The translations under genes were made by a program, and so were the position numbers. Below the pieces are notes generated by a model. It saw only the letters and a program-made list of their open reading frames with translations. It did not search any database and was not told the DNA's origin. This document shows positions 50,158 through 58,881 of a DNA stretch of 64,000 nucleotides, piece by piece; positions within the stretch are counted from its first letter, which is position 1, and every line of letters begins with the position of its first letter. Origin of the DNA: Aeromicrobium phoceense (GTDB taxonomy: Bacteria; Actinomycetota; Actinomycetes; Propionibacteriales; Nocardioidaceae); NCBI RefSeq assembly GCF_013868155.1, contig NZ_JACEOG010000002.1:372001-436000 (forward strand), in the 5' to 3' direction.

Positions 50158-51626
50158 GCGTCGACACGACCATCGTCGTCCCGACCATCGGCCGAGACAC
50201 CCTCCGGCGCCTCCTGGAGTCGCTCGACGCGGCCACCGGAGGCACGCCCGACGTCATCGTGGTCGACGACCGGCGCGAGGGCGAGCCTCTGGACCTGCCC
50301 GCCCACGTGCGGGTGCTGGCGTCGGGTGGCCGGGGTCCCGCGGCAGCGCGGAACCTCGGCTGGCGCGCCGCGACCACCGAGTGGATCAGCTTCGTCGACG
50401 ATGACGTGATCGTCGCGCCCGACTGGATCGAACGGCTCACCGAGGACCTGGCGTCGGCCGACGATGACGTCGTCGCCGTGCAGGGCCGGCTGACCGTGCC
50501 GCGCCCGGCCGGTCGTCGGCTGACCGACGCCGAGCGCAGCACCGCGAGCCTTGAGACGGCGCAGTGGATCACCGCCGACCTGAGCGTGCGTCGCCGCGCC
50601 CTGCGACGGGTGAGTGGGTTCGACGAGCGATTCACCCGGGCCTACCGCGAGGACGCCGACCTCGGTCTCCGGTTGAGCGCCCACGGGCGCATCGTCGCCG
50701 GACGTCGCACCGTGGTGCACCCCTTCCGCTCGGACGGAACCTGGTTCAGCCTCCGCCAGCAGCGCGGCAACGCGGACGACGTCCTCATGCGACGGCTCCA
50801 CGGACCCGACTGGCGGGAGCGCGCGGGAGCACCTCGCGGCACGCTGCGCCGTCACCAGCTCACCGTGATGACGGCCGTGGCCGGGGTGCTGCTGGCGGCC
50901 GCGGGTCGTCCGCAGCTCGCCGGGCTCCTCGCCGGCGCCTGGGCGACGCTCACGGCCCGGTTCGCGTGGGCCCGCATCGCCCCCGGGCCCCGCGACCAGG
51001 ACGAGGTCCGCCGGATGGCGCTGACGAGCGTCGCCATCCCGTTCGCCGCCGTGCGCTGGTGGCTGGACGGCCTGGTCCGCGACCGGGACGCGGTGCCGCG
51101 ACGCCGCCTTCCGGACGCGGTGCTGTTCGACCCAGACGGAACCTTGGTCCACGACGTCCCCTACAACCGCGAGCCCGCCCGCGTCGCCCCGATCGACGGA
51201 GTCCACGAGGCGCTCGCACGACTGCGGGAGGCGGGGGTGCCCACCGGTGTCGTCAGCAACCAGTCCGGCGTCGCCCGCGGCCTCATCGCACCGGACGAGC
51301 TCGAGGCGGTCAATCGCCGGGTCGAGGAGCTGCTCGGCCCCTTCGGCACGTGGCAGGTGTGCCGGCACGCGCCCGAGGACGGCTGCGAGTGCCGCAAGCC
51401 CCAGCCGGGACTCGTCCTGCGCGCCTGTGACGAGCTCGGCGTCGACGTCGAGCGCTGCGTGGTGGTGGGCGACATCGGTGCCGACGTCGAGGCCGCCGCC
51501 GCGGCGGGCGCCACCGGCGTCCTCGTCCCGACCCGCCAGACGCTCGGCGCCGAGGTGGCCGCCGCGCCGCGGGTCGAGCCCGACGTGCTCTCCGCGGTGA
51601 GGTCGATCCTGAGGGGGCACTGGTGA
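50154..51626 (+). CDS. Fusion of GT2 glycosyltransferase and GmhB-like HAD phosphatase
   Basis: A 490-residue two-domain protein. Residues about 1-290 are a GT2 glycosyltransferase (VVPTIGRDTLRRLLESL, RNLGW, ISFVDDDVIVAPDW) with hydrophobic helices near 240-300. Residues about 320-485 are a HAD-IIIA phosphatase of GmhB type: LFDPDGTLVHDVPYN with the DxD nucleophile/acid pair, VVSNQSGVARG, the zinc loop CRHAPEDGCECRKPQPG and VVGDIGADVEAA. GmhB removes the 7-phosphate of manno-heptose 1,7-bisphosphate. The fusion links heptose precursor synthesis with transfer. Overlaps both neighbours (ATGA, GTGA). Confidence 0.9.
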   Translation: MSVDTTIVVPTIGRDTLRRLLESLDAATGGTPDVIVVDDRREGEPLDLPAHVRVLASGGRGPAAARNLGWRAATTEWISFVDDDVIVAPDWIERLTEDLASADDDVVAVQGRLTVPRPAGRRLTDAERSTASLETAQWITADLSVRRRALRRVSGFDERFTRAYREDADLGLRLSAHGRIVAGRRTVVHPFRSDGTWFSLRQQRGNADDVLMRRLHGPDWRERAGAPRGTLRRHQLTVMTAVAGVLLAAAGRPQLAGLLAGAWATLTARFAWARIAPGPRDQDEVRRMALTSVAIPFAAVRWWLDGLVRDRDAVPRRRLPDAVLFDPDGTLVHDVPYNREPARVAPIDGVHEALARLREAGVPTGVVSNQSGVARGLIAPDELEAVNRRVEELLGPFGTWQVCRHAPEDGCECRKPQPGLVLRACDELGVDVERCVVVGDIGADVEAAAAAGATGVLVPTRQTLGAEVAAAPRVEPDVLSAVRSILRGHW

Positions 51627-52693
51627 GCATCCACGCCCCAGAGGGCCCCGTGCTGGCGGTCCGACTCGACAGCGTCGGCGACATGCTCGTCACCGGCCCG
51701 GCGATCCGCGCCCTGGCGTCGCGGGGACGCGGTGTCGTGCTGCTGGCGGGGCCGCAGGGCGCCGCCGCCGGCGCCATGCTGCCGGGAGTGGACGAGGTGA
51801 TCCAGTGGCGGTGCCCGTGGATCGTCGCGGACCCACCGCCGGTCGACACGACCTCGATCGACGACCTGGTGGCGCCGCTCCGAGCACGCTCGATCAGCGA
51901 GGCCGTCGTGTTCACCTCGTTCCACCAGTCCGCGCTGCCGACCGCACTCGTGCTGCAGCAGGCGGGCATCCGCACCGTCACCGCCATCAGCGAGGACTAC
52001 CCGGGGAGTCTGCTCACCACGCGGGTCGCGCCGCCGGGGGACGTGCCGGAGCCCGAGCGCGCGCTGGCCACGGCGGAGGCGGCGGGCTTCACGCTGCCTC
52101 CGGGCGACGACGGACGGCTCCTGATCCGGGCCGACCTGCTGGGCGGCGCGGTCGCGCTGGGCGCCGCGCCCTTCGTCGTCCTGCACCCGGGGGCCACGGC
52201 CCCGTCGCGCACGTGGCCTGCCCACCGGTGGGAGGAGGCGGTCGACGTGCTGGTGCGGCGCGGGGTCCGCACGGTCGTCACCGGCGGCCCGGGGGAGACG
52301 GACCTCTGTGCTCGCCTGGCGCGTCGAGGCGCGATCGACCTGTCCGGCGCGACCTCGCTGGTGCAGCTCGCCCGGGTCCTGCGCGACGCCACCGCCGTCG
52401 TCGTCGGCAACACGGGGCCGGCCCACCTGGCCGCCGCCGTCGGCACCCCCGTCGTCTCGTTGTTCTCACCCGTCGTCCCCGCCGCGCGCTGGGCGCCCTA
52501 CGGCGTGCCGTCGGTGGTGCTGGGCGACCAGGACGCGCCGTGCCGCGGCTCGCGGGCCCGTGAGTGCCCCGTGCCGGGACATCCGTGCCTGACCGGCGTC
52601 ACCGCCGGCGACGTCGTCGACGCGCTGGAGCGGCTGGCGCCCGAGGCCCTCCACGAGGTGGCGGGGCCGCAGACCGAAGGAGGGATCGCATGA
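51623..52693 (+). CDS. Family 9 (heptosyltransferase-like) glycosyltransferase, copy 1
   Basis: A 356-residue GT-B enzyme of the ADP-heptose:LPS heptosyltransferase family. N-terminal VLAVRLDSVGDMLVTGPAIRAL replaces the usual RxxxxGDxxxxxP motif faithfully. The C-terminal donor site has VLHPGATAPSRTWPAHRW, VVTGGPGETDL and VGNTGPAHLAAAVGTPVVSLF. It likely transfers a heptose from a nucleotide-heptose donor. A cysteine-rich stretch near the end (CRGSRARECPVPGHPC) recurs in relatives. GTG 51623 overlaps the fusion-gene stop. Confidence 0.9.
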   Translation: MSIHAPEGPVLAVRLDSVGDMLVTGPAIRALASRGRGVVLLAGPQGAAAGAMLPGVDEVIQWRCPWIVADPPPVDTTSIDDLVAPLRARSISEAVVFTSFHQSALPTALVLQQAGIRTVTAISEDYPGSLLTTRVAPPGDVPEPERALATAEAAGFTLPPGDDGRLLIRADLLGGAVALGAAPFVVLHPGATAPSRTWPAHRWEEAVDVLVRRGVRTVVTGGPGETDLCARLARRGAIDLSGATSLVQLARVLRDATAVVVGNTGPAHLAAAVGTPVVSLFSPVVPAARWAPYGVPSVVLGDQDAPCRGSRARECPVPGHPCLTGVTAGDVVDALERLAPEALHEVAGPQTEGGIA

Positions 52694-53886
52694 AGATCGC
52701 GATGGTGTCCGAGCACGCCAATCCGCTCGCCGTGGTCGGGGGCGTCGACGCGGGAGGCCAGAACGTCCACGTCGACGCGCTGTCGACGGCGCTGGTCGCC
52801 CGAGGGCACGAGGTCACGGTGTTCACGCGTCGTGACTCGACCTCGGCGCCCACGCGGGTCCTCGCGCCCGGCGGCTACGAGGTGCACCACGTCCCGGCCG
52901 GACCTCCGGCCGACGTGCCGAAGGACGAGCTGTGGCAGCACATGCCGGCCTTCGCCTCGCGGATGGCCGAGGTGTGGCAGCGCGAGCGCTACGACCTGGC
53001 TCACGCCCACTTCTGGATGAGCGGCTCGGCCACGCGGGCCGCCGCCCGTCGCGTCGGCCTCCCGTGGGCCATGACCTTCCACGCCCTGGGGTCGGTGAAG
53101 CGACGGCACCAGGCAGGGCGGGACACCAGCCCGCCGGGCCGCATTGACGTCGAGCGCGGGCTGTGCGCCACGGCCGACGTCGTCATCGCGACCTGCCGCG
53201 ACGAGGTGCGCGAGCTGATGGCCCTGGGCATGCCGCGGTCGAAGGCGCGGATCATCCCGTGCGGTGTCGACGTCAGGCGCTTCCCCGCCACGGAGCACTC
53301 CGTGCCCGGTCGCCGGCTGCTCGCGGTCGGGCGACTCGTCGAGCGCAAGGGACTGGCCGACGCCGTCACCGCGCTCGCGCAGATCCCGGACGCGACGCTC
53401 ACGGTCGCGGGCGGCCCCTCTGCCGACGCACTCGAGCTCGACCCCGAGGTGCAGCGCGTCCGCGCCCTGGCTCGCGGGCTCGGCTGCGAGGACCGCCTGG
53501 ACTTCCTCGGCGCGGTCGGTCGCGACCGGCTTCCCGAAGTCATGTCGGCGGCCGACATCGTGGTGGTCGCTCCCTGGTACGAGCCGTTCGGCATCGTGCC
53601 CCTGGAGGCCATGTCGAGCGGTCGTCCCGTCGTGGGCACCGCCGTCGGTGGTCTGCTCGACACGGTCGTCCCCGGCCGCACGGGCGAGCTCGTGGCGCCG
53701 CGCGACCCCGACGCACTCGCGGCCGTGCTGCGCCAGCTCCTCGACGACCCCCGCCGCATCCGCCGCTACGGCCGCGCCGGCGCCCAGCGGGCTCGCTCCC
53801 TCTACACGTGGGACCACGTCGCCCGAGCGACCGAGGATGCCCTCGCCCCGCTGCTCAGCCGTGTTCCCCAGGAGGTCACGCCATGA
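52690..53886 (+). CDS. Family 4 glycosyltransferase (MshA-like fold)
   Basis: A 398-residue GT4 enzyme. N-terminal VSEHANPLAVVGGVDAGGQN is the acceptor/donor loop seen in GlcNAc-inositol, sucrose-phosphate and phosphatidyl-inositol mannosyltransferases; YDLAHAHFWMSG and MTFHALGSVK follow. C-terminal lobe: RRLLAVGRLVERKGL and WYEPFGIVPLEAMSSGRPVVG with the E-x7-E donor motif. Acceptor is unknown; the operon suggests a heptose-containing glycan. ATG 52690 overlaps the GT9 stop and its own stop overlaps the isomerase start. Confidence 0.9.
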   Translation: MKIAMVSEHANPLAVVGGVDAGGQNVHVDALSTALVARGHEVTVFTRRDSTSAPTRVLAPGGYEVHHVPAGPPADVPKDELWQHMPAFASRMAEVWQRERYDLAHAHFWMSGSATRAAARRVGLPWAMTFHALGSVKRRHQAGRDTSPPGRIDVERGLCATADVVIATCRDEVRELMALGMPRSKARIIPCGVDVRRFPATEHSVPGRRLLAVGRLVERKGLADAVTALAQIPDATLTVAGGPSADALELDPEVQRVRALARGLGCEDRLDFLGAVGRDRLPEVMSAADIVVVAPWYEPFGIVPLEAMSSGRPVVGTAVGGLLDTVVPGRTGELVAPRDPDALAAVLRQLLDDPRRIRRYGRAGAQRARSLYTWDHVARATEDALAPLLSRVPQEVTP

Positions 53887-54470
53887 CGACCACTCATCCG
53901 CACCTCGCCTCGCTCACCGAGGCGCTCGCGTCCCTGGACGACGCCCTCGTCGAGGTCGCCGCGATGGGGCGCGACCTGTTCCGGCGACTCGACGCGGGCC
54001 ACCGGCTGCTCGCGGTGGGCAACGGCGGCAGCGCCGCGCCGGCGCAGCACCTCACGGCGGAGCTCGTCGGGCGCTACCGCGAGGACCGGGCCCCGTACTC
54101 GGCGATCTGCCTGAGCGCGGAGACCTCGAGCCTGACCGCGATCGCGAACGACTACCCGCCCGAGGAGCTGTTCGCGCGGCAGGTCGCCGCGCACGGACGA
54201 CCCGGCGACGTCCTGGTCGCGCTCTCGACCAGTGGCAGCAGCCGCAACGCGGTGGAGGCGGCGCAGCGGGGCGTCGACGCGGGGCTCGAGGTGTGGGCGA
54301 TCACCGGTCGCGCGCCCAACCCGCTCTCGCGCATCGCCCACCGGACGCTCGCCGTCGACAGCGCCAGCACGGCGACGGTCCAGGAGGTGCACCTCGTGCT
54401 CCTGCACCTGCTGTGCGAGCACTTCGACGAGGCCTGCTTCGAGCAGGTCGAGGCGGTGACGGCCCGATGA
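53883..54470 (+). CDS. SIS-domain sedoheptulose-7-phosphate isomerase (GmhA-like)
   Basis: A 195-residue single SIS-domain protein. LLAVGNGGSAAPAQHLTAELVGRY and VLVALSTSGSSRNAVEAA are the phosphosugar-binding loops; EETSS-like stretch SAETSSLTAIANDY corresponds to the GmhA active site, and VQEVHLVLLHLLCEHFD matches the C-terminal zinc-histidine helix. GmhA converts sedoheptulose 7-phosphate to manno-heptose 7-phosphate, first step of nucleotide-heptose synthesis. Note NGGSAAPAQH where GmhA typically has NGGSAADAQH. Coupled by ATGA overlaps on both sides. Confidence 0.9.
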   Translation: MTTTHPHLASLTEALASLDDALVEVAAMGRDLFRRLDAGHRLLAVGNGGSAAPAQHLTAELVGRYREDRAPYSAICLSAETSSLTAIANDYPPEELFARQVAAHGRPGDVLVALSTSGSSRNAVEAAQRGVDAGLEVWAITGRAPNPLSRIAHRTLAVDSASTATVQEVHLVLLHLLCEHFDEACFEQVEAVTAR

Positions 54471-55840
54471 CGCGCATCGTGGTGGTCGGCGAGGCCATGC
54501 TCGACGTCGACCTCGAGGGCACGGCCCACCGGCTGAGCCCCGAGGCGCCCGTGCCGGTGCTCGACGACCTGTCCGAGCACGAGCGTCCCGGCGGCGCGGC
54601 GCTCGCGGCGGCGATGGCCGCGCGTGACGGGCCCGACGTCGCCCTCGTGACGCCGCTGGCCGACGACGCGGCCGGGGCCCGGCTGCGCCGGCTGCTGGGG
54701 GCCCTGGTCGAGGTCGTCGACCTGCCCGCTCACGGCGGCACCCCCGTGAAGCGCCGCGTGCGTGCCGACGGTCAGAACGTCGTGCGGCTCGACGAGGGTG
54801 GGGGCGCCGCGCCGTGCGAGAGCTCACTGGCCCGCGCCGAACTCGTGCTCGCCACCGCCGACGCCGTGCTGGTCGCCGACTACGGTCGGGGCCTCACCCA
54901 CGACGAGGGCCTGCGGTCGCTGCTCTCCGCCGCGGGGGAGCGCGTGCCCCTCGTGTGGGACCCGCACCCGCGCGGCGCGGCCCCCGTGGGCTCGACGCTC
55001 GTGATGACGCCCAACGCCGCGGAGCTGGAGGCGATGGTGGACGCCACGTGCGACGCCGTCGGGCACGCCGTGCGCGAGGCCGCGGTGCGCGCGTCGTGCG
55101 CCACGCGACAGCTCGGGGTGCGCGCCGTGGCGGTGACGCTCGGTGCGCGAGGCGCGCTGCTGAGCTTCGGTGACGGGCCGCCCGAGATGTTCGCGGCCCA
55201 TGCCGTGACGGGCGACCCCTGCGGTGCCGGCGACCGCTTCGCCTCGACGGTCGCCTCCTTCCTCGCGGCCGGCAGCCTGCTCTCGGAGGCCGTGGGGCGA
55301 GCCGTCGAGGCGGCGACCGACCACGTCGCGCTCGGTGGCGCCGCCAGCTTCGGCCGCGAGCCGGAGGCGGCGCTCGATCCCGGCCTCGACGCGCTCCAGC
55401 TCGCCGAGGCGACGCGCGCGCGGGGTGGCACCGTCGTGGCCACCGGCGGGTGCTTCGACCTGCTCCACGCCGGGCACGTGGCGATGCTCGAGGCCGCTCG
55501 GGCCCTGGGAGACCGGCTCGTCGTGCTGCTGAACTCCGACGACTCGGTGCGCCGCCTCAAGGGCGACACCCGGCCGATCGTCTCCGCGCCCGACCGGGCG
55601 CGCGTGCTGCGCTCGCTGGAGTGCGTCGACGCCGTGCTGGTGTTCGACGAGGACACGCCGACGCAGGCGATCGAGACGCTGCGGCCGGACGTCTGGGTGA
55701 AGGGCGGCGACTACGCCGGCAGGCGCCTTCCCGAGGAGGACGTCCTCAGCCAGTGGGGCGGGCAGGCGGTCGTCGTCCCGTACCTGCGGGGCCGATCGAC
55801 CTCCGCCCTCGTGCGGGCCATGGCGACCACCACCGACTGA
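54467..55840 (+). CDS. HldE-like bifunctional heptose-7-P kinase / heptose-1-P nucleotidyltransferase
   Basis: A 457-residue fusion in HldE (RfaE) order. Residues about 1-300: PfkB/ribokinase-type kinase with GEAMLDVDLEGTAHRLSPEA, RPGGAALAAAMA and the catalytic GDPCGAGDRFAST. Residues about 320-457: nucleotidyltransferase with GGCFDLLHAGHVAML (the HxGH motif), LLNSDDSVRRLKGDTRP and terminal GRSTSALV. It would phosphorylate manno-heptose 7-phosphate at C1 and then make ADP- (or another NDP-) heptose. With GmhA and the GmhB domain it completes the pathway to NDP-D,D-heptose. No dedicated HldD epimerase is evident. Confidence 0.92.
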   Translation: MTRIVVVGEAMLDVDLEGTAHRLSPEAPVPVLDDLSEHERPGGAALAAAMAARDGPDVALVTPLADDAAGARLRRLLGALVEVVDLPAHGGTPVKRRVRADGQNVVRLDEGGGAAPCESSLARAELVLATADAVLVADYGRGLTHDEGLRSLLSAAGERVPLVWDPHPRGAAPVGSTLVMTPNAAELEAMVDATCDAVGHAVREAAVRASCATRQLGVRAVAVTLGARGALLSFGDGPPEMFAAHAVTGDPCGAGDRFASTVASFLAAGSLLSEAVGRAVEAATDHVALGGAASFGREPEAALDPGLDALQLAEATRARGGTVVATGGCFDLLHAGHVAMLEAARALGDRLVVLLNSDDSVRRLKGDTRPIVSAPDRARVLRSLECVDAVLVFDEDTPTQAIETLRPDVWVKGGDYAGRRLPEEDVLSQWGGQAVVVPYLRGRSTSALVRAMATTTD

Positions 55841-55874
55841 CCGACCGACCCGAAGACCACCGAAGGAGCCTTTC

Positions 55875-56555
55875 GTGAGCCGAACCGTACTCATCACCGG
55901 GGGATCGTCCGGGCTGGGCGCCGCCGTCGCGCACGCGTGCCTGGAGGCCAGCGACCGTCCGTTCGTCCTGGACCTGCAGCCCCCGGGGGAGGGCGTCGAG
56001 CACCTCCTCGTCGACCTGTCCGACCCGGAGAAGACCGAGCACGCCGTCCGCCAGGTGGTGGAGCTGACCGGTGGGCTCGACGCGGTCGTGACGTGCGCCG
56101 GCACCGACGCCTGCGGCCGCCTGGAGGACGTCGCGACGCCCGACTGGAACCGCGTCGTCGAGGTGAACCTCATCGGCACGGCCGCCACCGTGCGAGCCGC
56201 CCCGCCGTCACTGCGCGAGCGGCGGGGCCGGGTGGTGACCGTCGCCTCGACCCTGGGCATCAAGGCGCTGTCGGACGCCACCGCGTACTGCGCGTCGAAG
56301 TTCGGAGTCGTGGGCTTCACACGGGCGCTCGCCGCCGAGCTGGCGGGTGAGGTCGGCGTGACGCTGCTCGAGCCCGGAGGCATGCAGACGGCCTTCTTCG
56401 ACGGGCGCCCCGACCAGTACAAGCCGGGGCCCGACGCGGTGCTGACCCCGCCGTCGGAGGTGGCCAGGACGGTGATGTTCGTCCTCGACCTGCCGTTCGG
56501 GCACGAGATCCGCGAGCTCGTGGTGACCGCCTCCACCGAGCCGTCCTGGCCGTGA
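55875..56555 (+). CDS. Short-chain dehydrogenase/reductase
   Basis: A 226-residue classical SDR: cofactor motif TGGSSGLGAAVAHA, CAGTD (NAG-like), VASTLGIKAL and catalytic AYCASKFGVVGF (YxxxK), with VTLLEPGGMQTAFF after it. It reduces or oxidises a hydroxyl/keto group of unknown substrate; placement after HldE suggests a sugar or nucleotide-heptose modification, perhaps replacing a classical epimerase. GTG 55875 has AAGGAG upstream. It begins after a 34-bp gap, the only real gap in this operon, and ends 3 bp before the second GT9 gene. Confidence 0.87.
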   Translation: MSRTVLITGGSSGLGAAVAHACLEASDRPFVLDLQPPGEGVEHLLVDLSDPEKTEHAVRQVVELTGGLDAVVTCAGTDACGRLEDVATPDWNRVVEVNLIGTAATVRAAPPSLRERRGRVVTVASTLGIKALSDATAYCASKFGVVGFTRALAAELAGEVGVTLLEPGGMQTAFFDGRPDQYKPGPDAVLTPPSEVARTVMFVLDLPFGHEIRELVVTASTEPSWP

Positions 56556-56558
56556 CCG

Positions 56559-57461
56559 GTGCCGGCTGACGTCCTCGTCCTGCGCGCTCTCGGCCTGGGC
56601 GACCCCCTCGCTGCCGTGCCGGCCCTGCGCGCGCTGCGCCGCGCCGACGTGGGCCGGATCGTGCTGGCGGGACCGGCCGGTCCGGGGGACCTGATCCGCC
56701 GGCGCGGCGTCGTCGACGACGTGGTGCCCGCGGTCGGGCTGGAGAGGCTGGACGTGCGGGCCGCGCCGATCGCCGTCAACCTGCACGGTCGCGGGCCGCA
56801 GAGCCACCGGCTGCTGCTCGGGGGAGGACACGGCGAGGTCGTGGCGTTCGCCTCGCGCGAGGCGCGCGTCGACGGGCCGCCGTGGCGCCAGGACGAGGCG
56901 GAGCGGGAGCGGTGGTGCCGCCTGGTCTCCTGGCGATGGGACGTCGAGGCGTCGCCGGACGACGTCCGTCTGGCCCACGTGGAGAAGCGTGGTGGCACCG
57001 TCGTGATCCATCCCGGGGCCGCGTCCGGTGCACGCCGCTGGCCCATCGAGCGGTGGGCCGAGGTGGTCCGGTCCCTCGGGCCCAGGCCGATTCTCGTCAC
57101 GGGGGCTACCGAGGAGCGCGAGCTCGCACTCCGGCTCGCTGCCCTCGCAGGGTTGCCCGAGTCGTCCGTCCTGGCGGGACGCACGTCGCTGGACGAGCTG
57201 GCCGGGCACGTCGCCGGGGCGGGCCTCGTGCTGAGCGGCGACACGGGGATCGCGCATGTCGCCTACGCGTTCGCGACGCCGTCGGTGACGCTGTTCGGCC
57301 CGACGCCGCCGCAGTGGTGGGGCCCGCCCGCGACCGGCCCGCACCTGGCCCTGTGGCACGGGGTGGAGCCGGGGGACCCGCACGGCGACGAGCCGGACCC
57401 GGCCCTGCTCAAGATCGGCGTGGACGAGGTGCTGGAGGCCGCGCGGGACGCTCAGGCCTGA
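56559..57461 (+). CDS. Family 9 (heptosyltransferase-like) glycosyltransferase, copy 2
   Basis: A 300-residue GT9 enzyme, shorter than copy 1. N-terminal VLVLRALGLGDPLAAVPALRAL carries the GDxxxxxP motif; C-terminal VIHPGAASGARRWPIERWAEV, LVTGATEERELA and LSGDTGIAHVAYAFATPSVTLFGPTPP match the donor site. Probably adds another heptose or a related sugar. GTG start 3 nt after the SDR stop. It overlaps the convergent aldehyde dehydrogenase gene by 10 bp and closes the plus-strand operon. Confidence 0.88.
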   Translation: MPADVLVLRALGLGDPLAAVPALRALRRADVGRIVLAGPAGPGDLIRRRGVVDDVVPAVGLERLDVRAAPIAVNLHGRGPQSHRLLLGGGHGEVVAFASREARVDGPPWRQDEAERERWCRLVSWRWDVEASPDDVRLAHVEKRGGTVVIHPGAASGARRWPIERWAEVVRSLGPRPILVTGATEERELALRLAALAGLPESSVLAGRTSLDELAGHVAGAGLVLSGDTGIAHVAYAFATPSVTLFGPTPPQWWGPPATGPHLALWHGVEPGDPHGDEPDPALLKIGVDEVLEAARDAQA

Positions 57462-58813
57462 GCGCGCGGCGGTGCCAGGTGCACCACCGTCGTCTGCGTC
57501 ATCTCGTCGAGCAGCTCGGGGCCGTAGCCGTAGCCGTGCCCGCTGGCACCTCGGGGCTCGGCCGCGCCGCCGGGCGCCCCGCCGAAGACGGCGTTGACCT
57601 TGACCGTGCCGACGGGCAGCGTCGCGGCGGCGCGCTGGGCGTGGTCCATGGAACCGGTCAGCACCGTGGCGGCCAGGCCGTAGGAGGTCGCGGCGGCGCG
57701 GCGCAGTCCCTCCTCGAAGTCCTCCACGACGCACACCGGCGCGACGGGGCCGAACGTCTCCTCGGCCATGACGGCCATCGAGTCCTCGACGTTCGTCAGC
57801 ACGGTGGCGGGGTAGAACGCGCCCGGTCCGGACGGCACCTCGCCGCCGGCCTCGACCGTCGCACCCTGCTGGATCGCGTCGGCCACCTGCCCGTGCACCG
57901 CGTCCCGCATCGCCGTGTCCACCAGCGGCGGCAGCTCGCCGGACTCGTTGCGCGCCTCGGTCGCCTTCACCAGCTCGGCGGTGAAGGCCTGCGCGAGGTC
58001 GCGGTGCACGTAGATTCGCTCGACGGAGGTGCAGATCTGGCCGCCGTTGGCGTAGGCGCCGAGGGCGGCCTGCTCGGCGGCCCAGGCGGGATCGACGTCG
58101 CGGTCGATGACGAGCGGGTCGTTGCCCCCGTTCTCCCGGATGACCTTGGTGTCGTGCAGGGCGGCGGCCTGCTCGATCGCGCGGCCTGCGGCGGTCGAGC
58201 CGACGTGGGCCACGAGGTCGACGTCCGCCTGCTCGGTGAGCGCCCGACCGGTCGTGTGGTCGCCGGAGACCGTCTGCAGGACGCCCTCGGGGAAGCAGGG
58301 AGCCAGGATCGAGCCGAGCAACTCGCCGAGGTGAGGGCAGCGCTCGCTGGGCTTGTGGACGACGGCGTTGCCGGTGACGAGCGCGGCACCGAGCAGCCCG
58401 CAGGCGATCGCGACAGGGTCGTTCCACGGCGTGATCGCGACGACCACGCCGCGGGGCCGGGGAATGGCGTAGTCGATGGCGGTGAAGGAGCCCTGCAGGG
58501 CGCGGCCGCGGTGCACGGGACCGAGCTCGGCGTACTGGCGGAGCGTCCCGATGCCGGCCTCGGCGCCGCCGCGGGAGTCACCCGGCGTCTTGCCGGTCTC
58601 GCGGTGGTTGAGGTCGGCGATCTCGTCGAGGCGGGTCTCGAGGGCGTCGGCGGCGGCGTGCAGCGCCGCGCCGCGGTCGGCCGGGGCCGTGGTCGACCAC
58701 GCGCCGAAGGCCGCACGCGCGCGGCGCACCGCCGCGATGACGGCGTCGAGGTCGCTGACGGCCACGTCGCCGAGATGGCTGCCGTCGTGGGGATCGAGTC
58801 GGGTCATCGTCAT
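57452..58813 (-). CDS. Aldehyde dehydrogenase family protein
   Basis: A 453-residue NAD(P)-dependent aldehyde dehydrogenase. VVAITPWNDPVAIACGLLGAAL and VVHKPSERCPH bind cofactor; HVGSTAAGRAI is the GxTxxG-type motif; the general base lies in VIRENGGNDPLVI (GGN where most have GGK) and the nucleophilic Cys in NGGQICTSVERIYV. Closest in pattern to succinate-semialdehyde-like dehydrogenases. ATG 58813 (MTMTRLDPHDG) is chosen; the frame extends 7 codons further without an RBS. Convergent with the glycan operon by a 10-bp overlap; relation to it is not evident. Confidence 0.9.
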   Translation of the reverse strand: MTMTRLDPHDGSHLGDVAVSDLDAVIAAVRRARAAFGAWSTTAPADRGAALHAAADALETRLDEIADLNHRETGKTPGDSRGGAEAGIGTLRQYAELGPVHRGRALQGSFTAIDYAIPRPRGVVVAITPWNDPVAIACGLLGAALVTGNAVVHKPSERCPHLGELLGSILAPCFPEGVLQTVSGDHTTGRALTEQADVDLVAHVGSTAAGRAIEQAAALHDTKVIRENGGNDPLVIDRDVDPAWAAEQAALGAYANGGQICTSVERIYVHRDLAQAFTAELVKATEARNESGELPPLVDTAMRDAVHGQVADAIQQGATVEAGGEVPSGPGAFYPATVLTNVEDSMAVMAEETFGPVAPVCVVEDFEEGLRRAAATSYGLAATVLTGSMDHAQRAAATLPVGTVKVNAVFGGAPGGAAEPRGASGHGYGYGPELLDEMTQTTVVHLAPPRAQA

Positions 58814-58881
58814 GCAGGTGGCGTACCCGTTCACCGCGGCGCTACGCGCGTGGACGGGCGCCTTCCGGGTACTCCGCAGTC

